The notes beneath the pieces were generated by a model. It saw only the letters and a program-made list of their open reading frames with translations. It searched no databases and was not told the DNA's origin. Positions 19,944 through 29,245 of a DNA stretch of 64,000 bases are shown piece by piece. Every line of letters starts with the position of its first letter. Position 1 is the stretch's first letter. Origin of the DNA: Cyanobacteria bacterium RM1_2_2 (GTDB lineage Bacteria; Cyanobacteriota; Cyanobacteriia; Elainellales; Elainellaceae); the NCBI GenBank assembly GCA_012033495.1, contig JAAUQT010000003.1, forward strand, positions 1-64,000, written 5' to 3'. The translations under genes and the position numbers were made by a program.

Positions 19944-20308
19944 TGCAGGGAGTTGTGAATTTACGGCGTGAAGCAATTCTGGCTGTTGTAGTTGGCAGTT
20001 TGAATCGACAATTGTAAGCAATTGATACTGTGATTGATACAGGATTCAGTGGATTTCTGTCTTTACCTTCTGCAATCATCACCACTCTGAATTTACCTTG
20101 GAGTGCTTCTGATATTGTCACATTGGGCGATGGAAGCGAAGCTCTGTTTGATTTGTACACTGCGGTTGTAATTTGGGATGGGCAATACCGCGACATTTAT
20201 ATTGCAGAATCAGAAACAGAACCTCTGCTCGGAATGGCGATGCTCTACGATTATCGATTGCAGGTTGATGCTGTTGAGGGTGGTATCGTCAAAATCGAGG
20301 CTTTGTGA
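19940..20308 (+). pseudogene. Retropepsin-like (clan AA) aspartic protease, interrupted by a stop codon
   Basis: The frame starts MMQGVVNLRREAIL at the ATG overlapping the previous stop, and reaches TAA at 20015-20017. It then continues in the same frame as AIDTVIDTGFSGFLSLP to 20308. The catalytic DTG motif (VIDTGFSG) and the second GMAMLYDYRL block are intact, giving the normal single-domain retropepsin length of about 120 residues if the stop is read as Gln (CAA to TAA, one transition). A restart at GTG 20030 would remove the N-terminal strand. This is a point lesion, unlike the homopolymer frameshifts elsewhere in the window. Confidence 0.72.
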
Positions 20309-20405
20309 TCCTTGCTGAAAGCGATCGGTGAGGCACGGTCTAACAACTCAGTGGAGCGGACGATACCAAGCCTTTGTGCTCCGTTTCGGTCATACCTGCC
20401 GCCGC

Positions 20406-20759
20406 TCACTTTAGCCGATAGCAGAACCAGGCGCGTTCCGCACCTGCCTGTCTTGCCATCGAATTCAGCCTGCTTGCCCATTCAAATTCTTTTGCCAATA
20501 CAGCACAGAGCTTAGAGAGGTCATATTGATCTACCTCTTTGTTATCTATCCAATAGCGCACACATTTATTGCGAATGAACTGAGCGGTTCTAATCGCGTC
20601 ATCCCTCTGACCAACAGCGTCCAAAATGGTTAGGTGATTCTCCATTAAGTGACATAGAATGACAAGCTTAAGCTCATTGCACCAGTCATAAATGGCAGCA
20701 TTCTCTGAACCTAGTGAACAAAATTTGTATTGGGTTGAGCATGTCAACCTGCTGCGCAA
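20406..20759 (-). pseudogene. TnpB N-terminal fragment
   Basis: The minus-strand reading frame carries ILDAVGQRDDAIRTAQFIRNKC, DLSKLCAVLAKEF and ELNSMARQA-like (RLNSMARQAGAERAW) segments, typical of the helical N-terminal part of one cyanobacterial TnpB group as I remember it. Similarity stops after AERAW, where an extra T (expected AWSAI) shifts the frame. It lies upstream of, and on the same strand as, the TnpB C-terminal fragment. About 750 bp containing a two-gene cassette separates them. The two fragments are most simply the ends of one gene that lost its middle, though two independent remnants cannot be excluded. Confidence 0.6.
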
Positions 20760-21165
20760 GAGTTTTCGTCAGTTGATCGGGCGCGATTTGGCTGATTCTG
20801 CTCTCAGTTCAGTGGAAGCCGCGAAGCAAATTTACTGTGCGCCGTTTGTGGTGGTGTCTCATGACACCGCTGCTGATCCAATCTTCAATTACGGCAATCG
20901 GGCTGCCCAACAGTTGTTTGAAATGAGTTGGCAAGAGTTAACTACACTGCCTTCCCGCCAATCGGCTGAACCGCCAAATCGTGAAGAACGCGCGCGATTG
21001 CTAGCCGTTGTCTCTATGCAGGGATTCATTGAAAACTATGCAGGCATTCGGATTTCTAAAAGCGGCAGACGGTTCCGCATTGAACAGGTTACAGTGTGGA
21101 ATCTGAACGTCAATGGCTCTTATTTAGGGCAGGCGGCTGTCTATAGCAATTGGACATATTTGTAA
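20692..21165 (+). CDS. MEKHLA-domain (PAS-like) protein
   Basis: A 157-residue soluble protein covering a complete MEKHLA domain: SFRQLIGRDLADSALS..EAAKQIYCAPFVVVSHDTAADPIFNYGN, then RISKSGRRFRIEQVTVWN and GQAAVYSNW. MEKHLA is a PAS-like ligand or light-sensing module also found at the C-terminus of plant class III HD-ZIP proteins; the stand-alone cyanobacterial form is of unknown function. No output domain is attached. The proposed ATG at 20692 lies just inside the relic TnpB region, so the first few residues are less certain. Confidence 0.82.
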   Translation: MAAFSEPSEQNLYWVEHVNLLRKSFRQLIGRDLADSALSSVEAAKQIYCAPFVVVSHDTAADPIFNYGNRAAQQLFEMSWQELTTLPSRQSAEPPNREERARLLAVVSMQGFIENYAGIRISKSGRRFRIEQVTVWNLNVNGSYLGQAAVYSNWTYL

Positions 21166-21179
21166 AGAACTTGGTAATG

Positions 21180-21551
21180 CTACTTTGAATTTACTTCCGT
21201 AAGTTCAATCATATTACCATCTGGATCTTGGACAAACAAAGCAGGACGCCCAGAAGCACTAGGCTGTAAATCATAGCCATGCGCGATCAGTTCAGACTTG
21301 GCAGCAGCCAAATCCTCTACCGCTAGGGCGAGGTGCGGATTGCGCCCCCATTTTTCTACATTTTGCAGCTTCGGTGTGATGCTGGTATCGACAATCAAAT
21401 GAACCTGAATGTTACCTAGCTGATACCAAACTCCGGGAAATTTCAGAATTCGATCTACCTTTTCCAATCCTAAAACCTGTCCATAAAACTGTTCTGCCCG
21501 CTCTAAATCAGAGACTAAAATGGCTGTGTGCAAATAATGGCTAATTTTCAT
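21180..21551 (-). CDS. VOC-family (glyoxalase/dioxygenase-like) protein
   Basis: A 123-residue protein of the vicinal-oxygen-chelate fold with the expected paired beta-alpha-beta-beta-beta modules. The first module starts SHYLHTAILVSDLERAEQFY and the second is around NPHLALAVEDLAAAKSEL. It ends with the common FVQDPDGNMIELTE strand, whose Glu is a likely metal ligand. The substrate cannot be read from the sequence. It is convergent with MEKHLA, with 14 bases between the stops. Confidence 0.82.
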   Translation of the reverse strand: MKISHYLHTAILVSDLERAEQFYGQVLGLEKVDRILKFPGVWYQLGNIQVHLIVDTSITPKLQNVEKWGRNPHLALAVEDLAAAKSELIAHGYDLQPSASGRPALFVQDPDGNMIELTEVNSK

Positions 21552-21759
21552 AAGTTTTTATCTCAACTGCTTTTCTCGATAGTCCATTCACTAACGTGCA
21601 CAAAAAATATCCAATACTTTACCATTTTGCTATCCATGGCATCTATTGTATAGGTATCACCATCGCCAGCGCATTTAGGACATTGGAGATCAGAGGAATG
21701 TGGGCGAAGCCCCAGCCTCAGCAGTTTTCTCTACCCATTGATGCGGCTTTACCCGTTGC

Positions 21760-23363
21760 TCAACTCGAACCCGCGCTATTCAGATTTTTCCAAATAAACA
21801 AGCTAGTAATACCAACAAAAGCACTGAAAGCGGCTTGAATTAGCTCAAGATTACTATCACTTGCAACAGAAATAAACCACCATATCATCACGCCAACAGA
21901 TGAACCGATCAAGCCAAACAAAAGCAGCTTTATTGGGTTCCTTGGGTTGGTGGGGTCTAAGCCTTGCGATATCCAGATGGCTAATCCATTGACGAAGCCG
22001 CCGACAAAACTAGCGAAAAGTTCTATCAATGAATCACTTCCAGGCTTTAAGGCAGCAATTCCTAAAGCAGCGACCCAACCGCCAAGAATGATGCTGATCG
22101 GCAACACAAAGTCTTTACCGACGGAAGCAGCAAGTTTCTGTTCTATCTTTGCTAGCAGTACCCTTGTATCTTTATAAGTAGGGTCAATGCTAACAATTTG
22201 CTCGAACTTTTCATATGCCTTTTCCCAGTTCCGCAAATTTAGGTAGTGCTGTCCTCGATCATATAAATCATTTAATTGTCTGCGTCTTTCGTCATCCCGC
22301 ATTCGCTTCTGCGCTTGCGGCAATAGATTGTCTAGATCGAGATAAGTTGAATCGATTGCCCCGATTTCTCCAGAGACGACATCAATCACTCGCTGCCACT
22401 GCCCATTGCGGTAGTAGCTCCGTGCCCGCTCATAGAGTTCAGCAATCTGCTTTTCTTTCTTTTTTAGTTCTTCCTGTAAGATACCGTTTGCTTCTGCTTC
22501 AGGAAGTCCCAAATCCTGTCGGATCTGCTCCAGTCGAATTTTCGCATTCTGGGATAAATTGCGATTAGCTGCAAACTTTCTAACTTGTTCACGGTATTGC
22601 TTCAAATTCAATTCTTTTTCGTAGGCTCGGTCGATATTGATCTGAATCTCAATTTGTTCATTCTGTGAAAGTTGGTTGGTTGAATTAACCCCGATCGGAC
22701 TGGAAACGATCGCTGGTTTCGGCTTTTGCTTTAATTGTGGCTTTAAATGTTCTGGAATTTTGACCCGTTCAACCGATTGTTCAACAATACCAACTACAGT
22801 AGCCATGCGTTCCGCCTCTGAAGCAACCGAGCGACGAGCCGTATTTCCAGACTCCGAAATGGTGAGATGAATTTGATTGCAGCCAAACCTATAAGCCTGT
22901 TCAATTGTCTTGCCATATCCAAGAGCTTGATAAAAGCCTTTAGAAAATGCAATGGCCGCACTATCCAAAATCTCCTGGCTCATACCGATCACGTAGTTAA
23001 TATGTTCCACAATGGCGTCTGCTTGGACCTCTGAATAGCAGGCATTCAGCAACACACATTCTACCTGCTCAGAAAACAGCCCAAAGAAATTCTTAAGCGC
23101 ATCTGTGGAAACCAATTGCTCTCGCCCAGACTCATCTTGCAGAACTAGACCCCTTGCGCCTGTCCCATGCCCACAGAAATGCACAACTTGCGGATTGTAC
23201 TTCAATAACAGCCCTTGCAACTCATCCGTCCGCGCCGCCAATCCAATTTCAACCTCAAACTGTTCCCGCTCTCGTGATCGTTCGATCATGCCCTGCAAAT
23301 CCTTAATTTCTTTCATGAGATTAAGGTCTTTCGTGGGTTAGATTCCAGAATCAGAATTTTCAT
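21760..23363 (-). CDS. Membrane-anchored CHAT-domain (caspase-like) protein with TPR-like region; frameshift near start
   Basis: CHAT is a caspase-fold protease domain used in bacterial cell-death and conflict systems. The catalytic His (VVHFCGHGTG) and Cys (VLLNACYSEV) are intact, followed by the FSKGFYQALGYG helix. After a charged coiled-coil/TPR-like region (YERARSYYRNGQW; YDRGQHYLNLRNWEKAYEKF) come about four hydrophobic helices, so the protein is membrane bound with CHAT in the cytoplasm. The track starts at 23316, but an upstream frame from ATG 23363 encodes the missing first CHAT strand (MKILILESNPRK) and joins if one base is restored in the T-run at 23329-23331. It is divergent from the FHA gene. 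Confidence 0.86.
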
Positions 23364-23744
23364 GGAAGGAATATTAGAGATAATGAGTGTACCTAGATTA
23401 ATCCTGCCTACTAGATAATATAGGCTCCTATGTATTCATAGGTATCTGTTCTGTATTTTATACAAGCAAGGAATATTTAGTAGAGCGAAGATTTCATATA
23501 AGTGGATTCAGCTAGACGGGCACGGAGTTCCGCAATTCCACAGGAGAGTTCCTTAAATCTTAATGATTGAACACACACCTTGGGTAGATTTTTCCGTAGA
23601 TTTAGGATTAAGATAGCCCATATTCTTGATTGCGAATCAATGTTCTGCCTAAAGTTTAGGTTTCCTTCGTCTTGGAAAGCTAGGGTCGAACCGTATTGCT
23701 TATGTCGCCCAACTTCACAGTACGTGGATATGTAATTAGCTAAG

Positions 23745-23765
23745 AGTACCCATGCGGGTACTTTT
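23745..23765 (+). terminator. Hairpin with T-run upstream of the FHA gene (possible attenuator)
   Basis: AGTACCC pairs with GGGTACT around a 4-base loop, and a short T-run follows. It lies about 170 bp before the start of the FHA gene, in the 570-bp gap between the divergent CHAT and FHA genes, with no gene in front of it on the plus strand. It could attenuate a long leader or end a small RNA. The rest of the gap shows no recognisable gene. Confidence 0.4.
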
Positions 23766-23933
23766 CAGACTCTTGAATGTTCCTTCACAATCAAAGGGCG
23801 TGGTGACTATCAACCTGGCGATTGACTGGTGTTCATGCAATAGATAACGTGGAACTGTGTTTGAATGGCGCAGTCATTTTGAGGTTTGGAATTTCAGTAC
23901 GGTTTTCAACTGTAGAAGTTAGAGGAATTCCCC

Positions 23934-25676
23934 ATGCGTAAGCATTTCAGGTACCTGTTAGTAATGTTCGTGGCTCTATTACTGCCCCTATTTCAGATTT
24001 CTTGTTCTCAAATTCCGCAATCAACTTCAAATCAACCTAGCCCAAGGGATAAGCTTGCTACGGCTGCTAAACCTGCTGTTGTACGTGTTATCGCTGGTTG
24101 TATTGGCAACTATGAGTACAAGCCTACTGATGAATCTGAGCCGATTTACCGAGCGTTTGGCTATGGCATTTCAGGATCTGGATTTTTTATAAACTCAAAT
24201 GGGTATATTGCAACATATGCAATTAAAAATGAGTCGGATTGTAAGGAGCGGCTCTTTCAAAACTTGGTTTCACAGCTTAGAACAGAGTATTATGATTCCG
24301 AATATCCTGATCCAGACTCTAATTTGAGAAAGCAGTATCCCAATCAAGTTCTAAATTTAGATGAAAGTGAAATCAGGAAAAGAAGTACACTGCCAGACGG
24401 TAACTTTCAGTATATCAATTCCGTAATTCTGCCTCACCCAGATTCAAAAGATTATTCTTTTGAGGTCAAAGAGTCTGGTGGGCCATTGGAAGATGGCAAA
24501 GACGATGTTTCTATTATTAAAATTAATCTTGAAAAAGAGAATGCGCCTTCCCTCAGACTTGGAGACTCTGACAGAGTGCGCTTGGATGACGTGACTGTGA
24601 TTGGATATCCGGCAAATGATGCTGCTGCTGATAGTTACGAGAAGGTGCTCAATGATAAAGCAGTCTATGAAGCATCGGTTAGTGAAGGCAGAATCTCTAA
24701 TCCGAATAAAAAAACAAAAAGTAATTCTCCTGTCTTAGAGATTAATGTGTCTGCTAGCTACGGCAGTGCTGGTAGTCCGGTACTGAATGCTCAAGGCGAA
24801 GTAATTGGCATCATTGCTCCTACAAAAGCAGACCGGAATCCTTTTATCGAAGTACCTGGAGAAGACAAGGTGCGTGTCAGAGACAAAGGTATTCCTCTTG
24901 CCGTTCCTGCTAAAAAGATTCAGGAGTTTGTAGAAGCTAGTGGTACTTCTAATAAGCCAGGAGAAGTTGACGAATGGTATGGCAGAGGACTGAACCAATT
25001 CTGGCAGGGGGATTATGAAGGTGCAATCAAGAGGTTTGAAGTGGTTGAAGACCTCTTCCCAGAACACTCAGAAGTTGAGAGGCTGATTAGTGAGAGCAAT
25101 AAAAGCAAAGTCATTATTGGGATTCAACCAGCAACTCTCTTGTGGGGAGTACTTGGTACGGTGATTGCAGGATTGTTAGGATTAGTCTTCTTCCTCATGC
25201 GACGTAAGCCTCGTCCTGTCAGTAAAGTTTCAGCTTCTGCGGAACCTGAAAGAAGACCTCGCCCGCATATTACTGGATATCCTGCGGATAACGGTATAGG
25301 GCAACCGTGGGTTGAATTGGAAGGGCAAGGTCAGATTAAGAAGTTGCAGCTTAGTAAAGGTAGCCATCGGATTGGGCGTGATCCCGCTTGGTCTGACATA
25401 GAAATTCCGGCAAATTGGGAAGTGTTGTCGAGACATCATGCTCTGCTAAAGCGTGAGGACAACAGCTACCGTATCTTTGACGGAGATGGTAGGGTTCCTA
25501 GCCGCAATGGATTGTTTGTCGATAACTACACTCGTGTTGATGTGAACGAGGGCTATCTGCTGAAACCTGGTGATACGCTAATCATCGGTAAAGATCCCCA
25601 GGAACAGGTGCGGCTAACCTACTACAATCCAACTGCTAGCCAAACAACACCAGAGACGAAAGTAGCCAGATCTTAA
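23934..25676 (+). CDS. Secreted pseudo-trypsin with membrane span and cytoplasmic FHA domain
   Basis: A 580-residue protein in four parts. Signal or lipoprotein-like N-terminus (LLPLFQISC). Trypsin/HtrA-like domain at about residues 30-330 (GSGFFINSNGYIAT, DDVSIIKIN, SYGSAGSPVLNAQGEVIGI). One TPR-like helix pair (WYGRGLNQFWQGDYEGAIKRF). A membrane helix at about 400-420 followed by RRK, then a cytoplasmic FHA domain (HRIGRDPAWSDIEI, LSRHHALL, NGLFVDN). The His of the usual TNAHV motif is absent (ATYAIKN) and the nucleophile position reads Ala (GSAGSP), so it should be catalytically dead. FHA domains bind phosphothreonine. AGAGGA precedes the ATG at a good distance. It lies upstream of a Ser/Thr kinase on the same strand. 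Confidence 0.85.
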   Translation: MRKHFRYLLVMFVALLLPLFQISCSQIPQSTSNQPSPRDKLATAAKPAVVRVIAGCIGNYEYKPTDESEPIYRAFGYGISGSGFFINSNGYIATYAIKNESDCKERLFQNLVSQLRTEYYDSEYPDPDSNLRKQYPNQVLNLDESEIRKRSTLPDGNFQYINSVILPHPDSKDYSFEVKESGGPLEDGKDDVSIIKINLEKENAPSLRLGDSDRVRLDDVTVIGYPANDAAADSYEKVLNDKAVYEASVSEGRISNPNKKTKSNSPVLEINVSASYGSAGSPVLNAQGEVIGIIAPTKADRNPFIEVPGEDKVRVRDKGIPLAVPAKKIQEFVEASGTSNKPGEVDEWYGRGLNQFWQGDYEGAIKRFEVVEDLFPEHSEVERLISESNKSKVIIGIQPATLLWGVLGTVIAGLLGLVFFLMRRKPRPVSKVSASAEPERRPRPHITGYPADNGIGQPWVELEGQGQIKKLQLSKGSHRIGRDPAWSDIEIPANWEVLSRHHALLKREDNSYRIFDGDGRVPSRNGLFVDNYTRVDVNEGYLLKPGDTLIIGKDPQEQVRLTYYNPTASQTTPETKVARS

Positions 25677-25922
25677 TGCCGGAAAATTCAGTGAAGCTCA
25701 ATGCAATTTGATTGCAACCGTTTCAATGCATTGCTGGCACTCACCCAGAGGCAGGCTCATTGATCTACCTTCTATGATCTGCCTCCTGTGTGAGTAGCTT
25801 GGGCGAGCAGCCTATATGAGCGATAAGTGGCTTTGCAATTTCATGCTGTTTCAGTCAGGCTGAGAAACAGTATCCTAACTGTTATGGCAGGATGAGTGGT
25901 AAAGGCTCAGGAGAGTCAGGCA

Positions 25923-28213
25923 ATGCAGGCATTTGATGGCAAGCTAGTCGGCGGGCGCTATAAAGTCATAAACAGGCTTGGCGGGGGTGGTGGTGGTGAA
26001 ACCTACACTGCGGCTGATATGCACCGTCCGGGTCATCCCAAGTGTGTAGTCAAACGCCTAAAACCCGCTACGAATGATCCCAGTTTGTTACCGATTGCTA
26101 GAAATCTCTTTAACAGAGAAGCAGAAACATTAGAGCATTTAGGACACCATAACCAAATTCCTCGGCTGCTGGCTTACTTTGAAGAAGATGCAGAGTTTTA
26201 TCTAGTCCAAGATTTTATTGAAGGTCATCCGCTGAATGTAGAGTTGCCCGCAGGTCACTGCTGGTCAGAAACTAAAGTGATTCAATTGCTGCAAGATGTG
26301 CTGACTACGCTGGAGTTTGTGCACAGTCAAGGCGTCATTCACCGAGATGTCAAACCTGCAAACCTGATCCGACGTAATCAAGATAATAAGCTTGTCCTGA
26401 TTGACTTTGGTGCGGTTAAGCAAGTTCGAGGAGACACCCAGGCAATTACCCACAGTCGCATCATTAACCCAACTACAATTTCGATTGGCACAGAGGGCTA
26501 CATGCCGCCAGAGCAGTGGATGGGCAAGCCCTACTTGAGTAGTGATATCTATGCATTGGGCATGATCGGCATCCAAGCATTAACAGGCACCGATCAAATC
26601 CATTTGGCACAACTGCCGCGAGATTCAAGGCTTGAGGTAGTGTGGCAGCCTAAGACCCAAGTGAGTGACGAGCTAGTCGTTATTCTCAGTAAATGGTGCG
26701 TTACCACTTCATGCAGCGCTATCAGTCTGCCACGGAGGCATTAGAGGCACTTCAGGGCTGCATTAATGGGGTGATGAAATCCTCTAACCAGGAACAGGTT
26801 CATCCACAAATTGGCGATGCAGACAATTCCCAATCTACCTGGGTTATTCAATCTTCAGAACCAACTCTCAAACAGCAGCTTGAACCATTCGAGACTAAGG
26901 TTAGTTCAGCGAATAGAGCTGCTGCTCAGCAGCCCGTTGCGGAGATTCAATTGGCAGCAGATAGTAACCCTGTACCACAATTAGGGGAATGGGTGCGAGA
27001 AGCTGAGATAATCCCCGGAGAAAGAACGAGCAACGTAGAGACCACATCTTTACCTACGCACCTGCAAGCAGAGCTAATACCAAAGTCGGAATCAGAGATA
27101 CAAGCGACAAAAGTTAGCTTGATGACAGAGCCGCTACCACCCGAAACCAGCGCTGAGGTTCAGCTAGCAGAGGCAAAGGTTGCTCACCCAACTGAGCCAC
27201 AAATCCAATCTGCTAATGTAGATGGGCTACCAGAAACGAAAGTCAGTGCAGAAGCAGTGAAAGCTGAGCTACCAGAAACAAAATTCAGCCAACCCGAACG
27301 ATTGCAGCCACACACCGAACTTCCAGAAACAAAATATAGCCAGCCCGAACGTTCCCAGTCCGTTTCAGAAATACCAGAAACAAAATATAGTCAACATGAG
27401 CGATCGCATTCAGAAATACTAGAAACTAAGTACAGTCAGCCGGAGCGAGTACACTCATCTAACCTAGCCGCTAATTTAACCACGAACGTACCAGAAAACA
27501 TAGTAGAGACAAAATTCAGTCCAGATTCAACCCCAGTTGCTTCACCCCATGGAGTACAGTTCCCATCTCGCTTTCGGCAAAAACGCTGGTTGGCAGTAGG
27601 TTTGGGTACGGGCGCAGCAGTACTTGCAATCGTTGCTGCTTTGCTTGTGATCAAGCCAGGATCTGAAGTGGGGTTAGATAGTCCACCCGATAACCCACCA
27701 GAAACACCGCTGCCAGAAACACCACTGCCCGAGTTGAAGGGAGACTATACCCAACTTCAAAAATATTTAGAGGCAGGCAAATTGGAAGAAGCTGATCGAG
27801 AAACCTATGAAGTGATGCTGAAAGTTGCAGGAGAGATTTCAGAGAAACAGGGTTACTTTGCAATAAATGAATGGCAGAAGTTTTCTTGTGAAGACTTTAG
27901 AGAAATTGATCGCCTTTGGAGTAAAACGAGTGGAGGTAAGTTAGGTTTTAGTGCTCAGACAAGGATTTTGAATGAAGTCACTGATCCAACTAAAAGCCCA
28001 GAGGAGAATGGTTTTAAGTATCTAAATGAAATTGGTTGGCAAAAAGGGCAAAAAAGAGTCGTAGCTTTGGAAAAACCCACAGGTAGCAATCGATTTGTGT
28101 ATAAGACTGAACCAACTTTCGAGAATCCCCCGCCTGGTCATTTACCAGCCAAACTAATTTGGAGCAATCAGAAAGATGAACGATTTGCTATGGTTCGTAA
28201 ATGTGAGCTCTAA
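25923..28213 (+). CDS. Transmembrane Ser/Thr protein kinase with C-terminal GUN4 domain; frameshifted
   Basis: About 763 residues once one A is restored in the A-run at 26691-26693, which joins ...VVILSK to MVRYHFMQRYQSA. The kinase domain (about 10-275) has a Gly-rich loop, the VVKRLK lysine, HRDVKPANL and DFG motifs, so it should be active. The linker carries five or more repeats of the form PETKYSQPERS. A membrane helix at about 560-585 (WLAVGLGTGAAVLAIVAALLV) places the following GUN4 domain (YTQLQKYLEAGKLEEADRET; FSCEDFREIDRLW; GFSAQ) outside the cytoplasm. GUN4 binds tetrapyrroles in known proteins. I prefer ATG 25923, with GGAG upstream, to GTG 25896. Confidence 0.88.
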
Positions 28214-28423
28214 ATTCTACGATTTTTAGTTTTACTTAAACTAAAATTTCAACAATTCCTTGTAGAATTTTCGTAAGTGGCATTTAGTCTAGAGTAGACA
28301 GATTCAGCAAAGGTTTGCTTAATCAAAAAGAGTGTTTGTAGTGCAATGTGGCAGCTTACTTCAAGAGAGGTAAGCGTGGATTGAATAGCTGCAAGAAAAG
28401 TAACCTTCTAGGAATTAATTAAG

Positions 28424-29152
28424 ATGAAAAAGATCTACTTAGCCCTGCTCCTCAGTTTCCTTGGAGTTGTATCCCTGAATCCAGTATTGGCTGAAACTTC
28501 TCAAAATGGAAATCAGTCAGCACCTGAGGCAGAAACTCAGGTTACACCTGTACAACCCCAAGACAGCCAAGAACCGTCCGAGGCAGAAGGGGCAGATGTC
28601 AATGCACCGCCTTTGGGTGGAACAGTTCCAGACACAACAACGCCAACAGGAGAAACTGTCGTTGTTGAAGATTACAAGCAATATCCAGAATATAGCGAAT
28701 TGCAAGCCGCCTTGCAGCAACAGCCCCCCAACTGGCAGCTGGCTGACCAAAAGACTTATGAACTAATGCTGAGAATTGCAGGCGCTAACTCTCAGAGTCA
28801 AGGAGCTTTCGCTGTAGATGATTGGCAGCAATTTCCTTGTAATGCTTTACAGGATATTGACCAACTGTGGATGCAAGCTAGCTCTGGGCAGCAAGGTTTC
28901 AGCAGACAGTGGGACATCTTTCAATCTGCCAGGCCGAACCAGGAGTTGTACTATTACCGAATCGGTTGGAAAGAATTATCTGGAGCTTGGAAAGTAGCGT
29001 GGAGAATTCGAGATAATAATCTGGAATATATTCAGAATGCTTCTCCTAACTTTACAGATCCTCCAGCCGGCCATTTACCCGCAGGACTAGAGTGGCAAGA
29101 TGGCAAAGATTACCGATTTCAAGCGGTCGATCGATGTGGTTTGAATCAATAA
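28424..29152 (+). CDS. Secreted GUN4-domain protein
   Basis: A 242-residue exported protein. A clear Sec signal peptide (MKKIYLALLLSFLGVVSLNPVLA) is followed by an acidic/Pro-rich spacer to about residue 90. The rest is a GUN4-like domain aligning with that of the preceding kinase (YSELQAALQQQPPNWQLADQKT; FPCNALQDIDQLW; QGFSRQ; PPAGHLPAGLEW). Both proteins share a Cys in the F-x-C segment and another near the C-terminus, which could pair outside the cytoplasm. Location outside is unlike the Mg-chelatase regulator Gun4. It lies 210 bp after the kinase on the same strand and may supply a soluble ligand-binding partner (inference). Confidence 0.83.
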   Translation: MKKIYLALLLSFLGVVSLNPVLAETSQNGNQSAPEAETQVTPVQPQDSQEPSEAEGADVNAPPLGGTVPDTTTPTGETVVVEDYKQYPEYSELQAALQQQPPNWQLADQKTYELMLRIAGANSQSQGAFAVDDWQQFPCNALQDIDQLWMQASSGQQGFSRQWDIFQSARPNQELYYYRIGWKELSGAWKVAWRIRDNNLEYIQNASPNFTDPPAGHLPAGLEWQDGKDYRFQAVDRCGLNQ

Positions 29153-29245
29153 TCATCAGCAGAAAGCGCCAATTTTTTTGTAAAAGACAAGCCAACTAGA
29201 GAATGAACTCCTTTGGCTGAAGCTGAATCAAAATTGTAAGGAATT

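Noticed and set aside
26685-26700. Programmed frameshifting in the kinase-GUN4 gene
   Set aside because: The run is only three A, with no slippery heptamer or downstream structure evident. The same lesion type occurs in unrelated genes, so an assembly error is more likely.
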